Shown: positions 9,888 to 18,739 of the stretch, piece after piece | Numbering within the stretch: position 1 is the first letter of the stretch | Layout: each line of letters opens with the position of its first letter | Assembly (NCBI GenBank): GCA_023428135.1 | Contig: JAEYZG010000021.1 | Location: forward strand, 167,972 to 231,971 | Origin: Bacteroidota bacterium | GTDB lineage: Bacteria; Bacteroidota; Bacteroidia; Cytophagales; Cytophagaceae | Length of the DNA: 64,000 nt | Direction: 5' to 3' | The notes under the pieces: model-generated | Database searches by the model: none | Told to the model about the DNA's origin: nothing | The model's input: only the letters and a program-made list of their open reading frames with translations | Made by a program: the position numbers and the translations under genes

Positions 9888-11064
9888 TTTCTTTCTGGAT
9901 TAGAGCCGGAATCGTTTTCAAAATAATTTTTATATCATTTACAAAAGAGTAGTTGAGTGCATAGTCGATATCTAGTTGAATACGTTCAGCTTCGGACATT
10001 TCCCCTGTTCCTCTTTTTGTAACTTGCCATAAACCAGTAATTCCGGCTGGGGCCAGAAAGCGGGTTGTAAACTGGTCTGTTGTAATTTTTTCAGCTTCGT
10101 ATAAAGGTAGAGGACGATTACCTACAATAGACATGTCTCCTTTAAGCACATTGAATAATTGAGGAAGTTCATCAATACTAGTGTTTCTGATAAACTTTCC
10201 AACACGAGTTACTCTTGGATCATTATTTATTTTGATAAATGTGCTTCCGTTTTTCAAGGTTTTATTTTTAAAATGTACCTTTTCACAAATGGCGTTTCCA
10301 TCAAGATAAACGATGGACTGGCAGGAGATACGTTGCTCTTTGCACGAGTCACAAAGTTCATTTTCAGCAATTAATGGAGCTTGTCCTTCTTTTTTATTGT
10401 ATTGATTCAGGTGAGCGATATCTTTTAATTTACTATCTGCTCCAGTACCCATGGAGCGGAATTTATAAAAGTTGAAGATCCTGTACCCCGTTCCTACTCT
10501 TTTGGAACTATAGAATATTGGTCCTCTGGATTCAATAACTATAAGCAAACCCAAAATGCAGAAAAATGGGAAAAGGAAAATCAGAATTGAAAGAGAAATG
10601 ACAATGTCAAATATACGCTTAGCAAGCGGTATCTTATAGGAAGCAGGAATATTCGGCTGCTGCTGTTGCTCTACAACTTCACTAGGCTCAACAGGGTTTG
10701 CAATAAGATAACGAACTCTTTTTACAAAATTTTCTTTGTCGAAGTTTGTAGGAAAAAGTTCGTTAACTCCCTGTTGATGTATTTGCTTTTTTGTCTTAAT
10801 GTCAAGATTATCAGCAATAAGAATAAAAGGAATATTCCTAGAAGCCTTATGCCCCCTCAGTCTTTGAAACAGGGGCGTACCTTTGGGGCTTTCAAAAGGG
10901 CCTTCCGTGACGATTGCTTCAAAACCTTCATTCTCCTCTGATATGGCATACAGTAAGCTAATACTATTGTCAAACCAACGAATATTAAATTCGTCCTGAA
11001 GTTTATCTGTTAAGCTTTGAATGAGGTCTGAGTTCGTTCCAACAAATGCGATTTTGGATTTCAT
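9880..11064 (-). CDS. Pseudo-receiver domain fused to polyprenyl-phosphate sugar phosphotransferase
   Basis: 394 residues. Residues 1-120 have the size and alternating pattern of a CheY receiver, but the acid pocket is lost: GTNSD replaces the DD pair, IVTEG replaces the phospho-Asp, and FPTNFD replaces the KP motif. After a Gln-rich linker, residues 144-394 are a bacterial sugar transferase (PglC/WcaJ monotopic PGT type): PLAKRIFDIVIS, one re-entrant membrane helix, RVGTGYRIFNFYKFRSM, TSIDELPQLFNVLKGDMSIVG, GITGLWQV and LDIDYALNYS. It should load the first sugar phosphate onto undecaprenyl phosphate. An insertion holds C238, C241, C248 and C260, a possible metal site. The upstream neighbour is a stand-alone response regulator. 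Confidence 0.9.
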   Translation of the reverse strand: MKSKIAFVGTNSDLIQSLTDKLQDEFNIRWFDNSISLLYAISEENEGFEAIVTEGPFESPKGTPLFQRLRGHKASRNIPFILIADNLDIKTKKQIHQQGVNELFPTNFDKENFVKRVRYLIANPVEPSEVVEQQQQPNIPASYKIPLAKRIFDIVISLSILIFLFPFFCILGLLIVIESRGPIFYSSKRVGTGYRIFNFYKFRSMGTGADSKLKDIAHLNQYNKKEGQAPLIAENELCDSCKEQRISCQSIVYLDGNAICEKVHFKNKTLKNGSTFIKINNDPRVTRVGKFIRNTSIDELPQLFNVLKGDMSIVGNRPLPLYEAEKITTDQFTTRFLAPAGITGLWQVTKRGTGEMSEAERIQLDIDYALNYSFVNDIKIILKTIPALIQKENV

Positions 11065-11075
11065 TCAGGTTGAGA

Positions 11076-11462
11076 TTAAGCCAAAGCTCTTTCAGATATA
11101 CGTATTACGTTTGAAATTCTTAATTCAAGTTCTTCCGGATTAAATGGCTTTACAACATAATCATGGGCGCCTAATCCCAGAAACTTAATTTTTTCAGCAC
11201 TGTTGTCCATTGCAGATAATACTATTACTGGTATATGTCTGTAAAATCCGCTGGCCTGAAGTTGTTCCATAAACTCCTGACCGCCCATTTCAGGCATATT
11301 GATATCAGTAATAATGACATCAGGGATGTTTCCCTGTTGCATCCAATCCAATGCTTCTTTTCCATTGTTCTTTTTAATAACCTCATATTTTTCATTAAAG
11401 AAATAATAGATGATTGTTAAAATGGATTTCGCATCGTCAACTGCTAGTATAGTTTTTTTCAT
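11076..11462 (-). CDS. Stand-alone CheY-like response regulator
   Basis: 128 residues forming one receiver domain with no output domain. The phosphorylation site is complete: Asp9-Asp10 in AVDDAKS, phospho-acceptor Asp53 in ITDINMPEMGG, Ser83 in VLSA and Lys105 in VVKPFNPEEL. It is the first gene of the minus-strand glycan operon, 11 bases upstream of the sugar transferase that carries a degenerate receiver. No histidine kinase lies in the window. It may therefore sense an unlinked kinase and act on glycan assembly by protein contact; that role is inference. Confidence 0.92.
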   Translation of the reverse strand: MKKTILAVDDAKSILTIIYYFFNEKYEVIKKNNGKEALDWMQQGNIPDVIITDINMPEMGGQEFMEQLQASGFYRHIPVIVLSAMDNSAEKIKFLGLGAHDYVVKPFNPEELELRISNVIRISERALA

Positions 11463-11964
11463 AAAAATAGATTTTAAAAATTCCCTTTAATTTTTTAACA
11501 TTTTTATTTGAAACTTTGCAATATATTGATCGTAAAGTGTAATTTTCCTCCATAGATCATATTATAAATTTAACTAAAAAATTGTAAGCATTAAACTCCT
11601 GAAAAGTATATTTCCCTAATTTTCTATTAAATAGTATTTTCTCCGGATAAATGTAATGAAAATGCTGGTAAATAAAGTAAAATTATCTAATCCTCTTTAA
11701 GTTTTTTTCCTTTGTTATTTAGATTAAAATTTGTACTTTTTTTATTTTTGTTAATGTTTGTCTTTGATAAATAGAATGTTATAACTGTTAAATTTGTGCC
11801 TTAATAGTGATCTAGAAAGTGATATTTTTTCTTTAAAAAAGGATAATTTTGTACAATTGAACAATATTAATTTTGAAAGATTTTTTACCTAAAGCAAAGC
11901 AGTAATTCTTTGTTTTTTATAATCCTAGTCTTCGGTAAAAAAACAGACAAAATTACCCAATATA
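11463..11964. other. AT-rich intergenic region
   Basis: About 500 very AT-rich bases between the response-regulator start and the end of the polyphosphate kinase gene. It presumably holds the promoter of the minus-strand glycan operon. I see no coding frame, RNA gene or strong hairpin. Confidence 0.5.
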
Positions 11965-12699
11965 TTATTCCAATCCAGGGTATTCCAGTTTCATCTCTTC
12001 CAATGTTTCTTTTATTCTTTTTGCAACCAGGTATTCTTTGTACCAATTTTGATCGGAAGGTATAATATTCCATTCCGGAGCTTTGCATTGTTTGAAAACC
12101 TCTTCATATGCTTCCAGATAATGATCGAATTTTTTGGCAGTTTCCCAATCTCCATCATTGTGCTTCCAGAACTTCTTTGGATTGGTTTTTCTTTCCTTCA
12201 ATCGTTTTTTCTGTTCTTTCTTAGAAACGTGAAGGTAAAATTTCAAAATTACAGTACCATTATCCTGAAGGAGTTTCTCAAAATTATTGATATGCTCAAA
12301 TCTGTTTTTAAGCTCTCCTTTATCAATCCATCCTTCTACTGGAGGAACCAATACATCTTCATAATGAGACCTGTTGAAAATATATAATTGTCCTTTGGGA
12401 GGAACCACTTTGTGTACTCTCCATAAAAAATCATAGGATAATTCTTCTTTTGTAGGTGCTTTAAATGACTTGACATCGCACCCAAGTGGATTAACTCCAT
12501 GAAAGACAGTATTGATCAGTCCGTCTTTTCCAGCTGCGTCAAGTCCCTGAAGGATTACTAAAAGGCTATATTTAGATTGTGCGTATAGTATTTTTTGAAA
12601 ATCAGAGATCTCTTCTGACAATTCAGGAATGAGTTTTTTTATTTTTTCTTTTTCAAATTTTTCAGGGGCTTTGGTAGACAAAGAGAGTAATTTCTTCAT
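11965..12699 (-). CDS. ppk2: Polyphosphate kinase 2 family protein (polyP:NDP/NMP phosphotransferase)
   Basis: 244 residues of the PPK2 family. Walker A is LQGLDAAGKDG near 50, Walker B is FNRSHYEDVLVPP near 105, a lid rich in Arg/Lys follows (KKRLKERKTNPKKFWKH), and WNIIPSDQNWYKEYLVAK is the typical C-terminal segment. Such enzymes use polyphosphate to phosphorylate nucleoside mono- or diphosphates in the cytoplasm. Length and motifs fit the single-domain class I/III group, which includes a Cytophaga enzyme; which class cannot be fixed by eye. It is monocistronic, with AT-rich flanks. Confidence 0.9.
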   Translation of the reverse strand: MKKLLSLSTKAPEKFEKEKIKKLIPELSEEISDFQKILYAQSKYSLLVILQGLDAAGKDGLINTVFHGVNPLGCDVKSFKAPTKEELSYDFLWRVHKVVPPKGQLYIFNRSHYEDVLVPPVEGWIDKGELKNRFEHINNFEKLLQDNGTVILKFYLHVSKKEQKKRLKERKTNPKKFWKHNDGDWETAKKFDHYLEAYEEVFKQCKAPEWNIIPSDQNWYKEYLVAKRIKETLEEMKLEYPGLE

Positions 12700-12794
12700 T
12701 TTCTGGTTTTAATTAATATAAGGATTGTAATACTCAACAAATTATTAATAGTTTGGAGAAGAAAGGAAAATTTTATTAAAATTTTAAGAAAAGG

Positions 12795-13169
12795 ATGGAT
12801 GAAATAAGGGAGGAATATTTTGAACTCTGGTTGGAAGATGGAGTGGTAAAGTATCGATACCATAAAGGAATGATCATCGATATGGAAATGGCAGAAAACC
12901 TAGTGCAGTACAGGTTAAAACTGATCAAAGGAAAAACATATCCCGGATTTGTAGATGCTAGGGAAACAGTATATATCTATAATGGGGCTAAAAAATACCT
13001 CGCCAGTGAGGTAGGGTTTATCGGAACTTCAGCTGTTGCCATTTTAATTAAAAGTCACGTTCAGAAAATACTTGTGAATACTTTTATACTCCTCAAGCCT
13101 GCTAAGATTCCTGTAAAATTGTTTACCGATGAGGATACAGCATTAAAGTGGCTTGAAGATTACAAGTAA
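12795..13169 (+). CDS. Small protein, SpoIIAA/STAS-like fold
   Basis: 124 residues without signal peptide or membrane segment. Its pattern (acidic start, GMIIDMEMAENLVQYRLKL, GFVDARETVYI, AVAILIKSHVQKILVNTFI, FTDEDTALKWLEDYK) resembles the small STAS/SpoIIAA-like proteins common in Bacteroidota, which have no assigned job. It is a single plus-strand gene, convergent with the flavoprotein gene 3 bases downstream. I recognise the fold type only weakly and propose no specific function. Confidence 0.7.
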   Translation: MDEIREEYFELWLEDGVVKYRYHKGMIIDMEMAENLVQYRLKLIKGKTYPGFVDARETVYIYNGAKKYLASEVGFIGTSAVAILIKSHVQKILVNTFILLKPAKIPVKLFTDEDTALKWLEDYK

Positions 13170-13172
13170 AGA

Positions 13173-14399
13173 TTATTTTTCTGCAATGGATTTCCCTGCT
13201 ACAAATCCTGTAGACCAGGCAGCCTGAAAATTATAGCCTCCGGTAATTCCGTCTATATCTAATACTTCTCCTGCAAAAAATAGTCCCGGGCATGATTTGC
13301 TTTCCATGGTATGGATATCAATGCTATCCAGGCTTACGCCACCGCAAGTGACAAACTCTTCTTTGAATGTTGTTTTTCCTTTTACTCCGAATTCACTTCG
13401 TAACAGGTGCTCCAAAAGTTTATTCATGTTTTTCTTTGGCATATCTACCCATTTCAGCCCTGATGAAATATCAGACAACTCACACATCCTTTCCCATAGC
13501 CTTCTGGGAAGGTTAAAAAATGGATGTCCTACAACTGTTTTTTTTGGATGAAGTAATTTTATTTCGGATAAAGTGGATCTTAAGCTTTCTTCATTGCCTG
13601 AAATCCAGTTTACATGGGCTATAAAACGATATTGCTCTTGTGCAAGCTCTCGTGCTCCCCAGGCTGAAAGTCTTAGTACAGCCGGCCCACTGAGGCCCCA
13701 GTGTGTGATTAATACAGGACCTGTTTCTTCGAGTTTGGAACCTGTTACCCTTACTTTTGCCAGGGGGACGCTTATGCCCTGTAAATCTCTGAAAGGTGAA
13801 TCAGGCACATTAAAAGTGAATAAAGATGGGACTGGATCTTTGATTTCATGCCCCAGGTCTTTTAACCATTGATAAGATTCATGATTCGGATTACCTCCTG
13901 TTGCAATCAGTATTTCATCACAGTAAAGTGATTCTCCTCCGAAAAGATGTACGGAAAAACCTCCGTTTTCATTTTTTCTGATGCTTTTGGTACCAAAGCC
14001 CTGCATTAATTTTACTCCCATAACACGGGCTTCCCGGATAAGACAATCTATAATGGTTTGTGAATTATCTGACTTGGGAAATATTCTTCCGTCTTCTTCC
14101 TGCTTTAATTCTGCTCCTCTGGATTCAAACCATCCAATAGTATCTTTTACAGAAAACTGTTGAAAGGTATACTTAAGTGCTTTGCCTCCTCTCGGGTAAC
14201 CTTTAAGAAGTAAATTAATGTCAAAGCATCCGTTGGTGACATTACATCTTCCTCCTCCTGATACTTTTACTTTTGATAAAAACTTATTGCTCTTTTCAAG
14301 CAAAGTAACTTCAGCTTCGGGATTAAACTTTGCACAGGATATAGCTCCGAAAAAGCCCGCGGCTCCACCTCCGATAACAACTACTTTTTTAGGCCTCAT
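13173..14399 (-). CDS. BaiN/YhiN-family FAD-dependent oxidoreductase (HI0933-like)
   Basis: 408 residues. The dinucleotide-binding motif VVVIGGGAAGFFGAI is at the N-terminus, then LLEKSNKFLSKVKVSGGGRCNVTN, the GGRCNxTN signature of this family. ILIATGG appears midway, and FFAGEVLDIDGITGGYNFQ plus AWSTGFVAG at the C-terminus close the FAD site. The family (E. coli YhiN, clostridial BaiN) is a widespread cytosolic flavoprotein whose physiological substrate is mostly unknown. It lies 21 bases after the HerA-like ATPase gene on the same strand, so the two may be co-transcribed. Confidence 0.92.
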   Translation of the reverse strand: MRPKKVVVIGGGAAGFFGAISCAKFNPEAEVTLLEKSNKFLSKVKVSGGGRCNVTNGCFDINLLLKGYPRGGKALKYTFQQFSVKDTIGWFESRGAELKQEEDGRIFPKSDNSQTIIDCLIREARVMGVKLMQGFGTKSIRKNENGGFSVHLFGGESLYCDEILIATGGNPNHESYQWLKDLGHEIKDPVPSLFTFNVPDSPFRDLQGISVPLAKVRVTGSKLEETGPVLITHWGLSGPAVLRLSAWGARELAQEQYRFIAHVNWISGNEESLRSTLSEIKLLHPKKTVVGHPFFNLPRRLWERMCELSDISSGLKWVDMPKKNMNKLLEHLLRSEFGVKGKTTFKEEFVTCGGVSLDSIDIHTMESKSCPGLFFAGEVLDIDGITGGYNFQAAWSTGFVAGKSIAEK

Positions 14400-14420
14400 A
14401 ACTGAATAGGTAAGTATAAA

Positions 14421-15971
14421 TTATTTTCTTCTCCTGGATGAGGTCGATACCCCTAGCACTCCTAATAATCCTCTTGTAAGCTCTCTGAATACAGTTCTTC
14501 CGATTTCGCGGGTTATCTTGCTATCCATGACTTCTTCCAGCGTACTCTTTTCCTTTCTGCTGTTTTTTTCTTTGGTGACTTCAGCGGGCTTTTCCTGATC
14601 TGCTTCTTTATCCTTTGAGTGGATTTTTTCAGTAAGCATTTCGTAAGCGCTCTTTCTGTCAATAACTGAATTGTATTTCTCTATCAACTGACTGTTTTTT
14701 ATAAGCTCGTCTGTTTCATCGGGAGAAAGAATATTCATGCGTGACTGTGGTGACCTTAGCAGCACTGCAGCGAGAGGAGTGGGTGTCCCTTTTTCACTCA
14801 ATACAGTCACCATTGCTTCTCCGATTCCCAGTGAAGTAAGCAATTCTTCTGTTTTATAAAAATCCGTAAGCGGATAGTTTTCTGCAGTAAGACGAATCAT
14901 TTTTCTGTCATTGGCAGTAAAGGCTCTCAATGCGTGTTGTACCTTCATCCCCAGCTGTCCAAGTATAGCCTGTGGTATATCTGATGGATTCTGTGTACAG
15001 AAAAATATTCCAACGCCCTTAGATCTGATTAGCTTAATGATTGACTCTATCTGATCAAGCAGGGCTTTACTGGCTTCATCAAATATCAGATGGGCTTCGT
15101 CAATAAAGAGCACAAGCTTAGGTTTTTCAAGATCTCCTGCCTCAGGAAAGGTAGCATAAATCTCTGCAAGCAGGCTAAGCATAAACGTGCTGAATAATTT
15201 TGGCTTATCCTGGATATCGGTTAGGCGAATGATTGAAATAAAACCCTTGCCATCTTTATCCAACCTCACCAGGTCGTCAACTTCAAATGATTTTTCTCCA
15301 AAAAACTTCTCTGCACCTTGCTGTTCAAGTTCAATAATTTTCCTAAGTATTGTTCCTGTTGAAGCAGAGGAAATAGCTCCGTAATTTTTCTGGATATGCT
15401 CTTTTCCTTCATTGCCAATATGCTGAAGAACTGACTTGAAATCTTTAAGGTCAAGAAGGGGAAGTCGTTCATCATCGCAATATTTAAAGATCAGTGAAAC
15501 TATCCCGCTTTGAGTATCATTTAAATCAAGTATTTTACTGAACAATACTGGGCCAAACTCTGATACAGTTGCCCTGAGTCTAACACCCTTTTCACCGGAT
15601 AGACTAAGTAATTCTACAGGAAATTTCTTAGGTGTAAATGGAATCCCTATTTTCTGTTGCCTTTCTTCAATTTTGGGATTGGTCTCGCCAACAGCTGCAA
15701 TCCCGCTTAAGTCCCCCTTGATATCCATCATAAGCACGGGAACACCATGTTCTGACAAACCTTCTGCAATTGTCTGAAGTGTTTTGGTTTTACCTGTACC
15801 GGTAGCACCTGCAATCAAGCCATGACGGTTCATTGTTTTTAATGGTAATGAAACCATTGTTCCACTTACAACCTCTCCATCAAGAAGGGCTGCTCCCAAC
15901 TTAATCTGTTCACCTTTAAAGGTATATCCAGCCAAAAGCTGAGCCTCAAATTGTTTCAGTCTGTCAGACAT
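14421..15971 (-). CDS. HerA-like/DUF853 ATPase (YjgR family)
   Basis: 516 residues. Walker A is GATGTGKTKTLQ near 57 and Walker B is LVLFIDEAHLIF near 290, followed by the sensor segment GVGIFFCTQNPSDIP and ALRAFTANDRKMIR, all characteristic of the YjgR/DUF853 branch of HerA/FtsK-like ATPases. A charged Lys/Glu-rich stretch near 455-480 precedes a C-terminal tail ending SSRRRK. Members are cytosolic helicase-like ATPases of uncertain role. It starts a probable two-gene unit with the downstream BaiN/YhiN gene. Confidence 0.9.
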   Translation of the reverse strand: MSDRLKQFEAQLLAGYTFKGEQIKLGAALLDGEVVSGTMVSLPLKTMNRHGLIAGATGTGKTKTLQTIAEGLSEHGVPVLMMDIKGDLSGIAAVGETNPKIEERQQKIGIPFTPKKFPVELLSLSGEKGVRLRATVSEFGPVLFSKILDLNDTQSGIVSLIFKYCDDERLPLLDLKDFKSVLQHIGNEGKEHIQKNYGAISSASTGTILRKIIELEQQGAEKFFGEKSFEVDDLVRLDKDGKGFISIIRLTDIQDKPKLFSTFMLSLLAEIYATFPEAGDLEKPKLVLFIDEAHLIFDEASKALLDQIESIIKLIRSKGVGIFFCTQNPSDIPQAILGQLGMKVQHALRAFTANDRKMIRLTAENYPLTDFYKTEELLTSLGIGEAMVTVLSEKGTPTPLAAVLLRSPQSRMNILSPDETDELIKNSQLIEKYNSVIDRKSAYEMLTEKIHSKDKEADQEKPAEVTKEKNSRKEKSTLEEVMDSKITREIGRTVFRELTRGLLGVLGVSTSSRRRK

Positions 15972-16391
15972 TTTGTAATTCTTTTACTGTAAAAATAACA
16001 ATTATTGCCTTGTAATGGTATCTGTTGATAAAATCATTTTAACTAATTGATGGTTTAATGAGTTAACATAGAAAATGCATAAGTATGAAAAGTCAGAAAC
16101 CCGTGGTAAAATCGGCTAAAAGTGAAACGATTGAAGTTAGGGAAAGAGATAAGAGGGATATTGATTTGATAATTAAGGAAAATGAAGAGTTGCAGAAAAG
16201 CATCAGAGAGAATAGGCTCAAGTTCTGCAAACAATATGGCTGTTAAGGAGTAATTATTTGTTATCGAATTTTCAAATTTATAATATCATATTTGAAAAAA
16301 TCATGACCTGATTTTTAGCATTTTGAAAATAGTTTCCAGTACAACTGGTGGCTGGAGTTACTTGAAATTATACTTCTTTTATCGATTAAAC
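15972..16391. other. Intergenic region holding one small candidate gene
   Basis: Divergent gap between the HerA-like ATPase and trehalase genes. Apart from the small frame at 16085-16246 I see no RNA gene or clear terminator. Promoters for both flanking genes should lie here. Confidence 0.45.
16085..16246 (+). CDS. Small charged hypothetical protein, 53 residues
   Basis: An ATG-to-TAA frame of 53 residues. The composition is highly charged and helix-forming: residues 15-47 (from TIEVRERDKRD to ENRLKF) could form one coiled-coil-like helix, followed by a tail with two cysteines ending KQYGC. No clear Shine-Dalgarno is seen, but many genes here lack one. It lies in the divergent gap before the trehalase gene and reads toward it. 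It is too short for recognition by family; plausible but unproven. Confidence 0.45.
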   Translation: MKSQKPVVKSAKSETIEVRERDKRDIDLIIKENEELQKSIRENRLKFCKQYGC

Positions 16392-17981
16392 ATGCGGAAG
16401 TTCTGGTTTTTATCTTTTTTCATTCTACTGTTTTATAGTGCTGCTGCTCAGAAAAGCCCGGAAAAAATTTACGGAGAATTGTTTGAGGTAATACAGATGC
16501 AACAGGTATTTGAAGATTCCAAAACATTTGTAGACTGTATTCCAAAGTATGATCCTGATACAATCCTTGAAAGATATTATCGTGAGAAAAAATATCCGGA
16601 CTTTGACCTTAATAAATTTGTCGCGCAACATTTTTTTAAACCTTGTACGCCTTCCACAGACTATCTGAGCGACACAGCAATGTCAACCAAAGAGCATGTC
16701 GAAAAACTTTGGCCATTGCTTACCCGAGTACCTGATACAATTCTTAACTCTTCTCTGATTCCTCTTCCATTTTCTTATGTCGTGCCGGGAGGCAGGTTCA
16801 GGGAAATTTATTATTGGGATAGTTATTTTACCATGCTGGGCTTGCAGGTTTCACATGATACCGCACTTATACAAAATATGGTATCCAACTTTTCTTTTCT
16901 CATAAGACATGCAGGCTTTGTACCTAATGGTAACAGAACCTATTATCTTAGCAGATCTCAGCCTCCTTTTTTTTCATTAATGGTTGAATTACTGGCAAAA
17001 CAAAAAGGGGACACCATCCATCATTATTACCTTCCGGATCTTATAAAAGAATATGAGTTCTGGATGAAGGGAAAAGACTCGGTTAATACTCCTACAAGCG
17101 CTTACAGGAGAGTGGTAAAGCTTAATAAGAAACAAATATTAAACAGGTATTGGGATGATCTTCCGGAGCCAAGACCGGAATCTTTTAGAGAAGATATGTT
17201 ATTATCATTAAACACGGAAAGGAAAAAGGAAGACCTGTTCAGAAACATCAGAGCAGCTTGTGAATCCGGTTGGGACTTCAGCAGCAGGTGGCTAGATGAG
17301 TCTAAAAAGCTTGAGACCATTCATACCATAGATATCATTCCAGTTGATCTTAATTGCCTTCTTCTGCATTTGGAACAGACTATATCTGAAGCATACGAAA
17401 ATATAGGGGACAAAGAGAATGCAGGTTATTATCGGGATCTTGCAAAAGAAAGAAAAAAAGCTATCATAAAATATTGCTGGAATAAAAAGCAGAAGTTTTT
17501 CCTTGATTATGATTTTGTCAAACAAACCAATACTCCGGTAAAATCACTAGCTGCAGGCTTTCCATTGTTTTTTAAAGTATGTAATAAAAAGAAAGCACGA
17601 TTAGTGAAGGATGAGCTTTTATATAATTTTTTAAACAAGGGAGGTTTATTTACTACCTTGAACAAAACAGCTCAGCAATGGGACTATTCTAATGGTTGGG
17701 CTCCACTACAATATATGGTTATTAAAGGTTTGCTTAATTATGGTCACACTACAGAAGCGACGGCTATTGCCGAAAGATGGATAGGGATTAACGATGGAGT
17801 TTTTAAAATGACAGGTAAAATGCTTGAAAAGTATAATGTAAAAGATCCTGAAATAAAAGGAGGAGGAGGAGAGTATCCTTTACAAGATGGATTCGGTTGG
17901 ACGAATGGTGTTTATCTGAAGCTCTTCGAAATGTTTTGCAATAAAGAAGAAAAAAACGCTGAAAGTCTTCTCTATAAATAA
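16392..17981 (+). CDS. treA: Trehalase, GH37, exported
   Basis: Hydrolyses trehalose to two glucoses. Both family signatures are present: PGGRFREIYYWDSYFTMLG and QWDYSNGWAPLQ. GGGGEYPLQDGFGWTNGV near the C-terminus is also conserved, and WDDLPEPRPESFREDM carries further active-site residues. I chose the ATG at 16392 because it starts a clean signal peptide (MRKFWFLSFFILLFYSAAAQ) and the upstream in-frame extension of 23 residues would bury it. The mature enzyme is therefore periplasmic or secreted, like E. coli TreA. It is a single plus-strand gene, convergent with the SRAP gene. Confidence 0.93.
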   Translation: MRKFWFLSFFILLFYSAAAQKSPEKIYGELFEVIQMQQVFEDSKTFVDCIPKYDPDTILERYYREKKYPDFDLNKFVAQHFFKPCTPSTDYLSDTAMSTKEHVEKLWPLLTRVPDTILNSSLIPLPFSYVVPGGRFREIYYWDSYFTMLGLQVSHDTALIQNMVSNFSFLIRHAGFVPNGNRTYYLSRSQPPFFSLMVELLAKQKGDTIHHYYLPDLIKEYEFWMKGKDSVNTPTSAYRRVVKLNKKQILNRYWDDLPEPRPESFREDMLLSLNTERKKEDLFRNIRAACESGWDFSSRWLDESKKLETIHTIDIIPVDLNCLLLHLEQTISEAYENIGDKENAGYYRDLAKERKKAIIKYCWNKKQKFFLDYDFVKQTNTPVKSLAAGFPLFFKVCNKKKARLVKDELLYNFLNKGGLFTTLNKTAQQWDYSNGWAPLQYMVIKGLLNYGHTTEATAIAERWIGINDGVFKMTGKMLEKYNVKDPEIKGGGGEYPLQDGFGWTNGVYLKLFEMFCNKEEKNAESLLYK

Positions 17982-18011
17982 AAGGGAGAAAACTTTCTGC
18001 TTATTAAACTT

Positions 18012-18707
18012 CTATTCAAACAAGTTGAAACTTTCTCCGGGATAGATCTTTGGTGCCATCTGGATACAATCCGGAGTATCATACATAGCTGAGTTCACAG
18101 CGCGGTGTGCTTTGTAGTAACTCATCTTTTCTGAAGGATAAGGTTTTAATAATTCAGTAACTTCACTATCAGATAAATCCATTTTTATCCATTCTTTTTC
18201 TAACTCCTTAGGCAATATTACCGGCATTCTTTCATGTATCTCAGCCATCAGAGAGTTAGCGTTGGTCGTGATGATCGTAAAGGAGTTAATGATATCGCCT
18301 TTCTTATCTTCCCAAGAATCCCATAGTCCGGCAAAGGTAAATATCTCATCACTGGAAAGCGTGATTCTATGAGGCACTTTTGTTTTACCTGCTTTTTTCC
18401 ATTCATAAAAACCATCAGCAGGAATCAGGCAACGATGGCTTTTAATGATTTGTTTGAAAGGACCCTTGGTTAAAATGGTTTCAGATCTGGCATTGATCAG
18501 ATTAGTAGAAGTAGAGTCATCCAGAGACCAGTTGGGAATAAGCCCCCATTTCATAAAAGAAGTTTCAGACGGGTTCCTGTTGGTGATCACCGGCAACAAT
18601 TGTGTTGGCGCAGCATTGAACCGTGGCCTGAACTCATCAGTCACTTTTATGTTAAATCGTTTCGCTAATTTTTCTATCGAGGAGGTAAGGGAGTATCTTC
18701 CGCACAT
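18012..18707 (-). CDS. SRAP-family DNA-protein crosslink protein (YedK/HMCES)
   Basis: 231 residues beginning MCGRYSLT, where Cys2 after Met removal is the catalytic residue that bonds to abasic sites in single-stranded DNA. The family residues are visible: NARSET (Asn), CLIPADGFYEWKK (the Glu of YEW) and IHERMPVIL (His). It ends with AHRAVNSAMYD. It protects abasic sites in ssDNA and is often DNA-damage inducible. It lies in a minus-strand run with the YheT and YkvA genes, 32 bases after YheT. No LexA-like box was recognised. Confidence 0.93.
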   Translation of the reverse strand: MCGRYSLTSSIEKLAKRFNIKVTDEFRPRFNAAPTQLLPVITNRNPSETSFMKWGLIPNWSLDDSTSTNLINARSETILTKGPFKQIIKSHRCLIPADGFYEWKKAGKTKVPHRITLSSDEIFTFAGLWDSWEDKKGDIINSFTIITTNANSLMAEIHERMPVILPKELEKEWIKMDLSDSEVTELLKPYPSEKMSYYKAHRAVNSAMYDTPDCIQMAPKIYPGESFNLFE

Positions 18708-18739
18708 AAGTTGAGGCGCTCTTTAAAAGCAACAGCAAG

